A stretch of 64,000 nucleotides of DNA from Psychrilyobacter atlanticus DSM 19335 (GCF_000426625.1 NZ_KE384547.1:2037159-2101158); one strand, 5' to 3'. Shown: positions 35,939 to 45,636, counted from the stretch's first letter. Notes: generated by a model not told the origin, from the sequence alone. A program made the numbers and translations.

Positions 35939-37111
35939 CTATTTTCTCAATCTTGGATCTAATGCATCTCTAAGTCCATCTCCTAAAAAGTTAAATGCAA
36001 GCATTGTTATACTTATTGCAAGTGATGGAAAAAACAATTGATATGGATAAGTTCTTATTCCTGCCAAGGCATCACTGGCTAAAGTTCCCCACGATGCTTG
36101 AGGAGCACTTACTCCCAGCCCTATAAAACTTAAAAATGATTCTGTAAATATTGCATTTGGTATCATCATAGTCAGTGATACGATGATAGGTCCCATTGCA
36201 TTTGGTATGATATGCCTGCTGAGTATTCTAAAATTTTTAGCTCCTATAGTTTTTGCAGCCATAACATATTCTTGTTGTTTTATACTAAGAGTTTGACCTC
36301 TTACAATTCTAGCCATTCTTACCCAGAAGGTAAGTCCCATGGCTATTATAATCGTTTTTAATCCTGGAGCTATAATTACCATAAGTAAGATTACATATAA
36401 CAGTAATGGAATTGTACTTATTATGTCCATTATTCTCATCATTACTGCATCTACTTTTCCACCTAAATAACCAGATATTCCTCCATAAAAGATTCCAATA
36501 AAGAAATTTACCAGGGTAGCTACTATTGCTACTGTAAGTGATATTCTTGCTCCGTAGAGAACCCTTATGAAGAGGTCTCTTCCATGGGAGTCAGTCCCAA
36601 AGAAATAAGTTTTATTAAAAACTCTCTTTGCAACTTCTGTTTCTTTACCTTCTACCAATATTTTATATTTTTGAATACTTGGATTTTTCCTAGCTAATTT
36701 AGCATTTTTATAATCCAATACTACCTTTTTTCCATCGACTTTATAAATTTTTTGTAAATTCATCATGTCATTTTTAACCGGTTTCAATGAATCCAATAGT
36801 TTCCCATCAGAAGTCACAGTAAATAGTTTATATTCTGGATGTACATATATATAATTTGATTTATCTACTTCATATATATCAAATCTAGGAGCTATATTAC
36901 CAAATTTAAGATCTTGATCTTCATAACTAAATTTAGATAACATAGGTCCGAAAATTGCTGTTATAAATAATAAGATTATTACCACTAGTCCTATCATAGA
37001 TAGTTTATTTTGTTTCAACCTTCTCCAAGCGTCCTGCCAATATGTAAGACTCGGTCTTATCTTCTTCTCGCCTTTAATTTCCTCCGATGCTTTTTCCCAT
37101 CTATTATCCAT
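35939..37111 (-). CDS. oppC: Oligopeptide ABC transporter permease OppC, long form
   Basis: Membrane permease with about six spans. The first (SMIGLVVIILLFITAIFGP) is followed by about 120 extracytoplasmic residues (DIYEVDKSNYIYVHPEYKLF and on), then the FFGTDSHGRDLFIRVLYGAR motif and the EAA loop (TIGAKNFRILSRHIIPNAMG) that contacts the ATPases. The extra domain makes it 390 residues, against roughly 300 in enteric OppC. ATG at 37109-37111 has GGGGGAAGG upstream; the six earlier codons are discarded. It slightly overlaps the end of oppB in its leader only. Confidence 0.93.
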   Translation of the reverse strand: MDNRWEKASEEIKGEKKIRPSLTYWQDAWRRLKQNKLSMIGLVVIILLFITAIFGPMLSKFSYEDQDLKFGNIAPRFDIYEVDKSNYIYVHPEYKLFTVTSDGKLLDSLKPVKNDMMNLQKIYKVDGKKVVLDYKNAKLARKNPSIQKYKILVEGKETEVAKRVFNKTYFFGTDSHGRDLFIRVLYGARISLTVAIVATLVNFFIGIFYGGISGYLGGKVDAVMMRIMDIISTIPLLLYVILLMVIIAPGLKTIIIAMGLTFWVRMARIVRGQTLSIKQQEYVMAAKTIGAKNFRILSRHIIPNAMGPIIVSLTMMIPNAIFTESFLSFIGLGVSAPQASWGTLASDALAGIRTYPYQLFFPSLAISITMLAFNFLGDGLRDALDPRLRK

Positions 37112-37121
37112 ACCTTCCCCC

Positions 37122-38042
37122 TTAATCATGTAATTTAATCCTAGGATCTATTAATACATAGATGATATCTACTAAAAACACCATAATTATATAAAATCCT
37201 GCATAAAAGATTGTTACTCCCATGATAACTGTATAGTCTCTATTTCCTACACTTTCTACGAAATATTTTCCCATTCCAGGTATAGCAAAGATCTTTTCGA
37301 TAACAAATGATCCAGTTAAAATTCCTGCTACCATTGGTCCTACATAGGTAACTACTGGCAATAATCCATTTTTTAGAGCATGTTTACCAATTACTACAAA
37401 TTCTGATAACCCCTTAGCTCTAGCTGTCCTGATATAATCCTGCTGTAATACCTCTAACATGGATGACCTGGTCAGCTTAGATACGAAAGCTAAAGAGAAT
37501 CCGGAGAGAGCTATTACCGGCCCAATATAATGTTTCCAAGAAGTAAGTCCGAAAGATGGCAATATCCCTAACTTCCCACTAAATATATATATAATCATAG
37601 TCGCTATTACAAAACTCGGGATTGTTACCCCTAAAGTAGCTAATACCGTTACTATATAATCTTCCCACTTATTTTGCTTCAGTGCAGATATTATCCCCAA
37701 AGGAATACCTATTATAAGCACAACTAATACAGCGGTTCCTCCTACCTTTGCAGATATAGGTAACCCGACTTTTACTAAATCAATTACATCTACCCCCACT
37801 TTTTGAAACGAAGGACCAAAATCAAAACTAAACACCCCTTTCATATAGTCGATATATTGTATATGTAACGGTGCATTCAAGTTAAATTTGGCCTCTAATG
37901 CTGCGATTACTGCTGGTGGCAATGGCTTTTCCCTTGTAAAAGGCCCCCCAGGAATAGCGTGCATCAAGAAAAAAGTCGCTGTAATAACTATATACAGTGT
38001 AAATAACATTTGACCTAATCGTTTAAAAATAAACTTTCCCAT
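37122..38042 (-). CDS. oppB: Oligopeptide ABC transporter permease OppB
   Basis: First gene of the operon and first permease. 306 residues with about six spans, the N-terminal FIFKRLGQMLFTLYIVITATFF, AIPGGPF and an EAA loop (ARAKGLSEFVVIGKHALKNGLLP). AAGGGAGGAAG precedes the ATG. It forms the pore with OppC. Confidence 0.95.
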   Translation of the reverse strand: MGKFIFKRLGQMLFTLYIVITATFFLMHAIPGGPFTREKPLPPAVIAALEAKFNLNAPLHIQYIDYMKGVFSFDFGPSFQKVGVDVIDLVKVGLPISAKVGGTAVLVVLIIGIPLGIISALKQNKWEDYIVTVLATLGVTIPSFVIATMIIYIFSGKLGILPSFGLTSWKHYIGPVIALSGFSLAFVSKLTRSSMLEVLQQDYIRTARAKGLSEFVVIGKHALKNGLLPVVTYVGPMVAGILTGSFVIEKIFAIPGMGKYFVESVGNRDYTVIMGVTIFYAGFYIIMVFLVDIIYVLIDPRIKLHD

Positions 38043-38450
38043 TTCTTCCTCCCTTATTATTAAAATTTGCTTAACCTATACATATCATTCTCGATATATA
38101 TAACTATAAATATAGCACATAAATTCTAAGAATCCAAATTAATCTACCTGATAAAAACTACATTTTTATAACTTTATAGTTTCATTTCGTCGCATTTGTA
38201 TCATTTTTTTAACACTTTTGTAAATTAAAAAATGGTTTCCATAACATTTTAGATGAATAAAAATTAATTTATTTTTTAATTATTTTCCCCTATAAAATTT
38301 TAAATTTTCATAAGTTAAAATATAAAAATAACTAAAAACGAAGTTTAATTTTTAGTTATTTTTATATAATCAATATACATTATTATTTATAAAAAATATA
38401 GAAAACTGAATTTTTAGGACTAAACACCTTTTTTATAGTATTCATATAAA
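38043..38450. other. opp operon upstream region with a long hairpin
   Basis: About 400 bp without a gene. It must hold the opp promoter but I cannot fix one. A perfect 18-bp inverted repeat (38321-38338 with 38349-38366; arm TATAAAAATAACTAAAAA) with a 10-nt loop is the only clear structure. Nothing else was recognised. Confidence 0.5.
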
Positions 38451-38475
38451 ACCCCTCCTAAAAATTAGGAGGGGT
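38451..38475 (-). terminator. Terminator of the amino-acid dehydrogenase operon
   Basis: ACCCCTCCTAA (38451-38461) pairs with TTAGGAGGGGT (38465-38475), followed on the minus strand by TTTTAT. Confidence 0.85.
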
Positions 38476-38495
38476 CCATACTTTTATAATCCGGC

Positions 38496-38843
38496 CTATA
38501 CGGCCGCTATCACAGATACTTCTACCAAGAGTGATTCCCTGGCCATATTAGCTTCCACACAGGCTCTTGCCGGAGCAGTTCCTTCCTCCACCCAGCTGTC
38601 CCAGACTTCATTCATCTCTTTAAACTGGTCCATATCTTTAATATAAACTGTAGCCGAAAGAACCTTATTCTTATGGCTCCCGATATCAGCCAGAAGCTGA
38701 TCTACCTTTTCCAAAGTTGTTTTTGTTTGTTCTGCCATTCCCTTTGTTTCATCTTTGGGAACCTGCCCACATAAATAAGCTACATTATTATGAATCACTG
38801 CATGACTCATCCTTTTTTTAGTGTTATGTCGTTCAATACTCAT
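38496..38843 (-). CDS. RidA-family enamine/imine deaminase
   Basis: 115 residues of the YjgF/YER057c/UK114 fold. The conserved Arg is in [13 protein letters not shown], with LLVEVSVIA at the end. RidA proteins hydrolyse reactive imines released by amino-acid-degrading enzymes. The gene starts 2 bp after the symporter stop with AAGGAG upstream, so it belongs to the dehydrogenase operon, where it would clear the imine product of the oxidase. That role is inferred from context. Confidence 0.9.
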   Translation of the reverse strand: MSIERHNTKKRMSHAVIHNNVAYLCGQVPKDETKGMAEQTKTTLEKVDQLLADIGSHKNKVLSATVYIKDMDQFKEMNEVWDSWVEEGTAPARACVEANMARESLLVEVSVIAAV

Positions 38844-38845
38844 GA

Positions 38846-40267
38846 TTATTCTCCTTTTATTTCAATTTTAGTTTCGGGAATTATTTTTTCAGCAGTAACC
38901 AGATGGTAAAGATAAAGCACAATACACGAAGATCCTATCCCAACTATTGTAAATGGTATCGTGGAATTTGTATAAAGGTTATATACAGTGAAACAAATCC
39001 CTGTAACCATAGATAAGATGGCCCCCTTATAGTTTAATACCATTCGCTTCTTTAAAATATAACCTAAATAAATAGGTCCCAATAGAACTACCGCTGACAG
39101 TCCATATGATAATATAAGCCACTGAAGAGCCTGAGGGTATAAAATTGCAAGAAAAGCTGCTAAATAAGTCACCACAACTGCCGCTATCCTCGTTATCAAA
39201 AGTTTATTGGAAAAATTATTTAAAGGCATTACCTTCTTAAAAAAATCTTCCGATACACTTACTACTACTGACTGGATAGACCCATTCACTGTAGATAATA
39301 TACTCACCATAAGAAATCCGGAGAAGAGACCCATAAACCATTTAGGAAATTGGGCTAAAAGCCACCCTGTAGCCATCTCTCCGTCCATTCCAGGCATAAG
39401 ACTCCTAACTCCTATTCCTGTTACTACAGACCATATTTCAACTATTATTATTACTACTCCTGTTATAATCAGACTTTTTTTGACACTTTTAGCATCTTTA
39501 ATAGCGCATATCCTTTGGATCGCCATCTGATTGGTAATCCCACCAGGAATTACAGAGGTAACCCAGAGGAGTATTGTCCCCCATCCAATAAGGGTCATTC
39601 CCTTTGGAAATTCTGTCATATCTTTAGGTACCCTGGAGATCATCTCTCCTACACTTCCATTCATATTTATAAGGAAAAATAAAGATACTGCGGTTACTAT
39701 CAGCATCATACAGCCAAAGAAAAAATCTGTCCATGCTACAGATGAAAGTCCTGCTGGAAGTACAAATATCAGACAAAGAGTTGCAAATCCTACGATCATA
39801 TATTTAGGATCTACTCCAATTATAGGTGAAAATAATTTGGAAAAAGCTACTAACTGTGTACAGAGCCATCCAAACGGTACTATTATTGCTGCTATGGTAG
39901 AAAATAAGGCTAAGCCCCTGTTTTTCCCATAGAGTTTTTCCAAAACATCAGGTATAGTATTAAAATTTTCTTTTCTCAACCAATCCGCTATAAAACATAA
40001 TACAAAAAATATACATGCCATTATGATTCCATAGGTCAGTACACTCCATCCATGTGTATACCCTATACCTACATGGGCTACAACAAAACCTCCACCCATT
40101 ATTGCTGCAAATTGTGTACCTATTGTTACGTATAATGGTAGTGATCTTCCCCCATTAACCCAAGCCTCTTCACTCCCCTTAGTTTTTCTGCTTATTACAT
40201 AGGTTATCGAAAACCCTATACCTATAATGATAACAGAAAAAATTATAACTACTAATGCCGAACTCAT
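38846..40267 (-). CDS. Sodium:solute symporter (SSS family)
   Basis: 473 residues with about 13 membrane spans, beginning [20 protein letters not shown] and including the SSS-type [20 protein letters not shown] and [20 protein letters not shown] segments. SSS proteins import proline, sugars or other solutes with Na+. In this operon it most likely imports the substrate of the neighbouring dehydrogenase, perhaps proline, hydroxyproline or a D-amino acid. Substrate choice is inference. AGGAGG precedes the ATG. Confidence 0.88.
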   Translation of the reverse strand: MSSALVVIIFSVIIIGIGFSITYVISRKTKGSEEAWVNGGRSLPLYVTIGTQFAAIMGGGFVVAHVGIGYTHGWSVLTYGIIMACIFFVLCFIADWLRKENFNTIPDVLEKLYGKNRGLALFSTIAAIIVPFGWLCTQLVAFSKLFSPIIGVDPKYMIVGFATLCLIFVLPAGLSSVAWTDFFFGCMMLIVTAVSLFFLINMNGSVGEMISRVPKDMTEFPKGMTLIGWGTILLWVTSVIPGGITNQMAIQRICAIKDAKSVKKSLIITGVVIIIVEIWSVVTGIGVRSLMPGMDGEMATGWLLAQFPKWFMGLFSGFLMVSILSTVNGSIQSVVVSVSEDFFKKVMPLNNFSNKLLITRIAAVVVTYLAAFLAILYPQALQWLILSYGLSAVVLLGPIYLGYILKKRMVLNYKGAILSMVTGICFTVYNLYTNSTIPFTIVGIGSSCIVLYLYHLVTAEKIIPETKIEIKGE

Positions 40268-40349
40268 AAAATACCTCCTATTTTATTTGGGTAAAAGGCT
40301 ATCATTATGAGTTCAATATTATTAGTAGGCTTGACGGCCTTTTTTATTT

Positions 40350-41528
40350 TTATTTTGAAAACCTATTCGGAGCAAACCCCGACATATCAACGAACGTTTT
40401 CCCATCCATTATGATATCTGCCACAACTTTTCCAGTTACTGGAGCCAGGGCAATTCCGTCTCCCTCATGACCTGCAGCCATAAAAAATCCCTCTATCTCA
40501 GTCCATCCAATGAGAGGAAGACCGTCTGGAGTAAATGGTCTCAATCCTCCCATAGTTCTGATTATACTCATATCTTTTAATTGAGGAAAATAAGTAACAG
40601 CATTTCTGATAACCTCTCCGATCCCTTCATAGGTAACATTTTTATCATAGCCTACAAATTCTCTTGTCGCTCCAAACATAATATTTCCCTTTGGAGACTG
40701 ACTTAGAGCAAGTCCAATTCCTAATTTAGCAATCATTTCAGGAGCATCTTTCAAAAGATCCGGATTATGTTTTGCCATCATATATTTTGCCGAAAGAATA
40801 GGCATGTCTATAAAATAATCTACTTCATCAGTTATACAGATTTGGCCTCTTCTTGGTTTTATAGGAGCTTCTATCCCTAATTTCTCACATAGCAGAGGTG
40901 CCCATACACCAGCTGCATTAATTATAGTAGAAGCATAAAATTTACCTTTTGAAGTTTCCACTCCTATTGCTTTTTTCCCCTCTGTAATTATCTCCTTTAC
41001 TTCTGTTCCCAAAACTATCTTCGTTCCGTTAGCCTTAGCTCCCTTTGCAAGAGCTATGTTTAAGGCTATAGGATCAACTTCTCCATCCATTGGACTATAA
41101 GTAGCTCCTATAATATCCTGGGAGATTCCCGGTTGAAGTCTGTTTACCTCATCCAATGAAATAATATCAACATCCAATCCTGTTTTTTTCTGTTTTTCTA
41201 CAAACCCTTTCATTATCTCCATCTCTTTTTCATTTTCAATGAGGATCATCCCACCTTTTTGCCTGAAGTGGATAGGTTCCCCTAACTCTTCTTCTAAAGT
41301 TTTGTACATCTTTAAACTTTCAAGAGCTAAGGCTAAATGCACACCTGGTTTTTTAGACTGCATCAACACCAGCTGGTCACTAGAACCCGATGCACCTCTG
41401 GCATGGTCATATTTTTCAAAGAGAGTTACTTTTTTTCCTCTTTTAGAGAGGTTGTAGGCTATAGAAGTTCCGATTACTCCCCCACCTATTACAATTACAT
41501 CTGTATCATTTATATTTTTATTGTTCAT
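40350..41528 (-). CDS. FAD-dependent amino-acid oxidase subunit (DAO/HcnC-like)
   Basis: 392 residues. It begins with the dinucleotide-binding motif VIVIGGGVIGTSIAYNLSKR and the acidic FEKYDHARGASG, and ends with the DAO signature GGLRPFTPDGLPLIG and GHEGDGIALAPVTG. It resembles the catalytic beta subunits of D-hydroxyproline or sarcosine dehydrogenases and HcnC. With the four genes upstream it would form a soluble or membrane-peripheral complex that oxidises an amino acid and passes electrons through the iron-sulfur subunits. The ribosome binding site is more distant than usual (13 nt). Confidence 0.88.
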   Translation of the reverse strand: MNNKNINDTDVIVIGGGVIGTSIAYNLSKRGKKVTLFEKYDHARGASGSSDQLVLMQSKKPGVHLALALESLKMYKTLEEELGEPIHFRQKGGMILIENEKEMEIMKGFVEKQKKTGLDVDIISLDEVNRLQPGISQDIIGATYSPMDGEVDPIALNIALAKGAKANGTKIVLGTEVKEIITEGKKAIGVETSKGKFYASTIINAAGVWAPLLCEKLGIEAPIKPRRGQICITDEVDYFIDMPILSAKYMMAKHNPDLLKDAPEMIAKLGIGLALSQSPKGNIMFGATREFVGYDKNVTYEGIGEVIRNAVTYFPQLKDMSIIRTMGGLRPFTPDGLPLIGWTEIEGFFMAAGHEGDGIALAPVTGKVVADIIMDGKTFVDMSGFAPNRFSK

Positions 41529-41533
41529 AGTTT

Positions 41534-41797
41534 CTATTTCACCTCCAAGAATTCACTTATTTTTGCTACTCTTGCAGGGGGTCTAGATGAACCTGGAGTT
41601 ATTTTTTCAGGAGATTCCACCTCTGAAAGCATTCTAGCGATAATCTTCCCACAACTTCTTCCCTGACAGAGACCCATTCCTGCATGGGTTCTTATCTTTA
41701 CTCCCGCTACAGTTGTAGCCCCGTCTTTTATAGCCTCTTTTACATCCTCTACTGTTACTTCCTGACATCTGCATACAAAAACTTTATCATTACACAT
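41534..41797 (-). CDS. BFD-like [2Fe-2S]-binding subunit
   Basis: 87 residues with the bacterioferritin-associated ferredoxin pattern: VCRCQEVTVEDV near the start and GLCQGRSCG later, giving the four cysteine ligands of a [2Fe-2S] cluster. In HcnB and related dehydrogenases this domain is fused to the FAD/NAD subunit; here it is a separate gene. It lies 5 bp upstream of the DAO gene. Confidence 0.88.
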   Translation of the reverse strand: MCNDKVFVCRCQEVTVEDVKEAIKDGATTVAGVKIRTHAGMGLCQGRSCGKIIARMLSEVESPEKITPGSSRPPARVAKISEFLEVK

Positions 41798-41801
41798 TAT
41801 T

Positions 41802-42302
41802 TTACCCCCTATAGATGGTTCTTATTCCCATAAAATATTCTTTTGGAATTTCTACACTGATAAGAGTTGTACCATCATTTTTTTTATCATTTTTTACATT
41901 TAATACTTTACCGTCAGCAATATATTTTCCAAATCTGTCTCCACAAGGAACTTGATCTCCTTTTTGGGGGAGGGGCAGATATTCAAATGGGAATTCTACC
42001 ATTGATGTTTTTTCACTGTAGTTTTTATGAATTTTAAAAATAGCCAGTCCAGGACATTTTGGAATACAAACGCCACACCCTATACATTTTTCCCCATCTA
42101 ATTTAGGAAGATTTGTAATTGAACTTCCCACCTCTATTGCACCAAATGGACAAGCTGCCTCACAAGGATTACAAGGTATTTTCTGAACACACTCTATTGA
42201 TACAACAGGCCCTTTTTCAAATCTTTCCTCACTTGGGGTTCCAGGACAGCCTTTTATCTCATCCATAGAAGGAACTCCCGTAAACTTTACTCCTCTATTC
42301 AT
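41802..42302 (-). CDS. Ferredoxin-type 4Fe-4S subunit
   Basis: About 166 residues with two 4Fe-4S motifs: PCNPCEAACPFGAIEV and CIGCGVCIPKCPGLAIF. An electron-transfer subunit between the FAD proteins is the likely role. Its start overlaps the end of the preceding gene; the second ATG (42300-42302) lies six bases after GGAGG and is preferred to the one six bases upstream. A ferredoxin subunit is not part of the classic HcnABC set and hints at an electron acceptor suited to an anaerobe. Confidence 0.87.
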   Translation of the reverse strand: MNRGVKFTGVPSMDEIKGCPGTPSEERFEKGPVVSIECVQKIPCNPCEAACPFGAIEVGSSITNLPKLDGEKCIGCGVCIPKCPGLAIFKIHKNYSEKTSMVEFPFEYLPLPQKGDQVPCGDRFGKYIADGKVLNVKNDKKNDGTTLISVEIPKEYFMGIRTIYRG

Positions 42303-43395
42303 TAGCATCCTCCATATATCTACTTATCTGAACATTTTTCGATTGTTTTCTTTTTTCACCAAATTCTCCATCTCTCAAAGTATTTAATCTATTCCATACC
42401 TGATCTTTCAACTCTTTTGCTTTCTCTCTACTATAAAGTCCCAGAGATTCTGAAGCCGCTATACCAGCTAGACGCCCCTCTTCCATAGCAGAACTGGCCT
42501 CTTCTACTCCCGAAATATCTCCTGACACATATATTCCCGGAATTGTAGACTCCATATTTTCATTGTGTTTTGGTACATGTCCTCCAAAAGTCGGAATAAA
42601 TGTAAAATCACACCCAATAGTCCAGGCTATTTCAGACATAGGACTAAGCCCTACAGCAATACAAATAGTGTCTACATCTAAAATCTTCTCTGTCCCTTCA
42701 ATCATTTGAAATCTGTCATCCAATTCACATATCTCTACCTTACTTACTTCACCATCTCCCATGGCTCTTTTTACAGTATGAGAAGTATAGATAGGAACTC
42801 CTCCACGACTGATCTTAGATGCATGAACACCATATCCACTAACATTTGGAGCTGCTTCTACCAACCCGACTACATCAGCACCGGCCTGCATCAACTGGTA
42901 AGAAACAATTAATCCTACATTCCCTGATCCAACCATCAGAACTTTTTTTCCTGGTAAAACTCTATTTACATTTATCATCGTTTGAGCTGCTCCTGCCCCC
43001 ATGACACCTGGAAGATCAGATCCTGGGAAAGCAAGGGTATTTTCTGTAGCCCCTGTTGCAAGGATAATTTTATCTCCTTTTATTTGATGCTGCTTACCGT
43101 CTTTTGAATAGACTACTGTTCTTCCTTCAAATATCCCATAAACAGGAGCATCCAGTATAACATTCACTCCTAACTCCTTCGTTTCCTCCAAAAGTTTAGT
43201 TCCTATGTCGTATCCCCTGGTTCCTGCCAGATGTTCCCTTGAACCAAAGAACTTATGAATCTGCTTAAAAAGCTGCCCTCCGGGTTTTTTATTTTCATCT
43301 AAAACAGTAACTTGACCTCCGGATTTTGCAATTTCTATTCCTGCAGCAAGACCTGCAGGTCCGCCCCCTATAATTACAACCTGAGTTTCTTTCAT
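42295..43395 (-). CDS. FAD/NAD(P)-binding oxidoreductase subunit (HcnB-like)
   Basis: 366 residues with two Rossmann motifs: VVIIGGGPAGLAAGIEIAKS at the start and VLMVGSGNVGLIVSYQL in the middle, plus GIYVSGDISGVEEASSAMEEGRLAG near the end. It matches the alpha subunit of sarcosine/hydroxyproline-type dehydrogenases. The frame is open 44 codons further but ATG at 43393-43395 with GGGGGAGGAG upstream is the clear start; it overlaps the preceding stop. The C-terminal BFD domain found in HcnB is missing because it is encoded separately. Confidence 0.9.
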   Translation of the reverse strand: MKETQVVIIGGGPAGLAAGIEIAKSGGQVTVLDENKKPGGQLFKQIHKFFGSREHLAGTRGYDIGTKLLEETKELGVNVILDAPVYGIFEGRTVVYSKDGKQHQIKGDKIILATGATENTLAFPGSDLPGVMGAGAAQTMINVNRVLPGKKVLMVGSGNVGLIVSYQLMQAGADVVGLVEAAPNVSGYGVHASKISRGGVPIYTSHTVKRAMGDGEVSKVEICELDDRFQMIEGTEKILDVDTICIAVGLSPMSEIAWTIGCDFTFIPTFGGHVPKHNENMESTIPGIYVSGDISGVEEASSAMEEGRLAGIAASESLGLYSREKAKELKDQVWNRLNTLRDGEFGEKRKQSKNVQISRYMEDANE

Positions 43396-43706
43396 TACTC
43401 CTCCCCCTTTCCATATCCGATCTGTGTTTCTACACTCATTCCTTCCTCTACAGGAGTTACACAAGTTCTGACATTGGGTTTTCCATTTACTACCATGACA
43501 CAGTCTGTGCACCTTCCTATTCCACAATAGACTCCTCTATCCCTCTTGTATTTAGGAGTTTTTCTAAATTTTCTTATCCCTGCACTCATAAGAGTTGCCG
43601 CTATTGTCTCACCTGCCATAGCATTTAATGGCTTTCCATTGTAATAAATAGTGACATATTCTTTTCTTTCTTCCTCACCTAGTATCGGATGATCAACTAC
43701 CCTCAT
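43395..43706 (-). CDS. [2Fe-2S] ferredoxin-like subunit (HcnA-like)
   Basis: 103 residues of a Fer2_4-type domain: AMAGETIAATLMSAG, then RGVYCGIGRCTDCVMVVNGKPNVRTC with the cluster cysteines. The start ATG at 43704-43706 follows AAAGGAGG; 26 codons of open frame upstream are ignored. It is the first gene of the seven-gene unit. Confidence 0.9.
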   Translation of the reverse strand: MRVVDHPILGEEERKEYVTIYYNGKPLNAMAGETIAATLMSAGIRKFRKTPKYKRDRGVYCGIGRCTDCVMVVNGKPNVRTCVTPVEEGMSVETQIGYGKGEE

Positions 43707-44000
43707 CTTATAACCTCCTTTTTTTATCCACTTAATAAAATGATTACATGATAAGTATATGGCTGAGATTATCTGTGAAAGCAACCTAAAAAATAATATT
43801 TATTTTTATTAAAAAAAAATGCTTTTTAATTAATTTTTTTGACCCCTTTATTTTTGTGACGTTCAGTTAAAGTGTTTAAAAACTAAAGTTTTTGTTCTGC
43901 AGATTCAAAACACCCCTCACAGATGAGTAGCCAAAATTTTGTTTTTAGATAAAATGGAAGTATAATTAAAATAGAATCAAATAAATTGAGGTGAAAAAAA
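43707..44000. promoter_or_regulatory. Divergent control region of the dehydrogenase operon and its regulator
   Basis: For the operon, minus-strand TTGCTT (43779-43784) and TATACT (43754-43759) are 19 bp apart. For the regulator, TTTGTT (43938-43943) and TATAAT (43961-43966) are 17 bp apart. Both -35 boxes are weak, as expected for regulated promoters. No palindrome stands out as the operator. Confidence 0.4.
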
Positions 44001-44723
44001 GTGAACAGTGATGAGATAAACTACGACTACTCTATATTGAAAATCCTTGAAAAACATCAAAAGCCTACAGGTGCTTCCCTAATAAAAAGGGAACTTAAAA
44101 ATTTAAAGATAAGTATCAGCGAAGCAACTATTGGGAGAATCCTTTTCAACTTAGATAACATTGGCTTAACTATAAAAGATGGGTATAGGGGCAGAGTTAT
44201 AACCGACAAGGGAAAACTTTATTTAAAAAATATCCAAAGGAAAAAAGACAGAAGAAAAAAAGGAGAATTATTTTTAAATGTTCTGGATATCCAGGAGATC
44301 GACAAACTTTTAGAAGCTTTAGAAGCTAGAAAGGTGATAGAGAGCCAGATGGCTAAATTTGCCGCCACGAATTCCAATATTCAAACGGAAAAAGATTTTA
44401 AGGTAATTATAGAAAGTCATGAAAAGGTGGTAAAGAATCTTGCTGAATATGAATATAATATCCCCTTTCATAAGTATGTAGCTACCCTTGCAGGAAATAA
44501 AATATTGGAACTCATGCTTCAAATGGTGATGGATGATACTAGGTTTACTCCAGCCTTAAAAAAAATAGAAAAAAGTTTGGGAACAAAAACTATTGAGGAA
44601 CATAAAATTATAGCTACGGCTATAATAAAAAAAGACCCTGAAGGTGCTGAGAAAGCCATGTCTAATCATATAGAAGCTCTTATAGAAAAGGTCAAAAAAA
44701 TTAAGGAAACAAAATATATTTAA
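44001..44723 (+). CDS. Transcriptional regulator, winged helix plus FCD domain
   Basis: 240 residues. The C-terminal FCD domain has three conserved His positions (FHKYVA, EEHKII, NHIEAL) that bind a metal and ligand in FadR-family regulators. The N-terminal part is not the usual GntR helix: ILKILEKHQKPTGASLIKRE with YRGRVITDKGKLYL resembles the HTH_12 winged helix of NrpR and RNase R leaders. GTG at 44001 follows GAGGTG. It is divergent from the dehydrogenase operon, so it probably controls that operon in response to an organic acid or amino acid. Confidence 0.82.
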   Translation: MNSDEINYDYSILKILEKHQKPTGASLIKRELKNLKISISEATIGRILFNLDNIGLTIKDGYRGRVITDKGKLYLKNIQRKKDRRKKGELFLNVLDIQEIDKLLEALEARKVIESQMAKFAATNSNIQTEKDFKVIIESHEKVVKNLAEYEYNIPFHKYVATLAGNKILELMLQMVMDDTRFTPALKKIEKSLGTKTIEEHKIIATAIIKKDPEGAEKAMSNHIEALIEKVKKIKETKYI

Positions 44724-44730
44724 TTAAAAA

Positions 44731-44766
44731 AAAAAGCCCTCCTAATTTTTTTAGGAAGGCTCTTTC
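44731..44766. terminator. Terminator between the regulator and kdsA
   Basis: AGCCCTCCTAA pairs with TTAGGAAGGCT with one mismatch. A run of ten T on the minus strand makes it a strong kdsA terminator, and it can also end the regulator transcript. Confidence 0.8.
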
Positions 44767-44781
44767 TCTATTCACAATTTT

Positions 44782-45621
44782 TTATCTTTTAACTATTCCA
44801 TCTATCTCTAATGCTACCTTTAATATTTCTTCTAAATCTTCTAATTTTAACATATTCGGCCCATCACAAGGAGCACAGTCTGGATCTTCATGTACCTCTG
44901 CAAATATTCCATCTACTCCTACAGCTAGTGCAGCTCTCATAAGTGGGAATACATATTCACGATTTCCACCTGTACAAGTTCCCTGTCCTCCTGGGATTTG
45001 TACTGAATGGGTAGCATCAAATATCACAGGATATCCAAATTCTCTCATCTCCATGAATGATCTCATATCTACCACAAAGTTGTTGTATCCAAAGGTTGCT
45101 CCCCTTTCACACAACATAAAGTTTTCACTTCCAGCTTCCTGCATCTTGTTTACCACATTTTTCATATCCCAAGGAGCTAAAAATTGACCTTTTTTAACAT
45201 TTACAGGTAACCCTGTTTTAGCAGCTGCTACTAATAGGTCTGTCTGTCTACATAAAAATGCAGGTATTTGTATCATATCTACAACTTCTGCTACCCTTTC
45301 ACACTGCCAAGGCTCATGTACATCTGTAATCACAGGTATATCATAGGTATCCTTTACTTTTTGTAAGATTCTTAATCCCTCATCTATCCCTACTCCTCTA
45401 AATCCGTGGATCGATGATCTGTTAGCTTTATCAAAAGATGATTTAAATACATAATTTATTTCTAACCTGTCGCAAATCTCTTTGATCTTACCAGCTACTC
45501 TGATACTCATCTCCTCGGATTCAATTGCACAAGGCCCTGCTAAAAGAGTAAATTTACCTTTATTTCCACCTATCTCAAATCTATCTGCTATTCTTACTGA
45601 TTTTACCTCTTTCATCAACAT
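44782..45621 (-). CDS. kdsA: 3-deoxy-D-manno-octulosonate 8-phosphate synthase
   Basis: Condenses phosphoenolpyruvate with arabinose 5-phosphate to Kdo-8-phosphate for LPS. 279 residues with [48 protein letters not shown] and [15 protein letters not shown]. The Cys in GPCAIES marks the metal-dependent class; metal-independent enzymes have Asn there. Its presence shows an LPS-bearing outer membrane. GGGAGG precedes the ATG. Other kds genes are not adjacent. Confidence 0.96.
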   Translation of the reverse strand: MLMKEVKSVRIADRFEIGGNKGKFTLLAGPCAIESEEMSIRVAGKIKEICDRLEINYVFKSSFDKANRSSIHGFRGVGIDEGLRILQKVKDTYDIPVITDVHEPWQCERVAEVVDMIQIPAFLCRQTDLLVAAAKTGLPVNVKKGQFLAPWDMKNVVNKMQEAGSENFMLCERGATFGYNNFVVDMRSFMEMREFGYPVIFDATHSVQIPGGQGTCTGGNREYVFPLMRAALAVGVDGIFAEVHEDPDCAPCDGPNMLKLEDLEEILKVALEIDGIVKR

Positions 45622-45636
45622 ATTTATTCCTCCCTA

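Noticed and set aside
43785-43990. Operator palindrome for the FCD regulator
   Set aside because: Several AT-rich short inverted repeats exist but none stands out from background, so no site was called.
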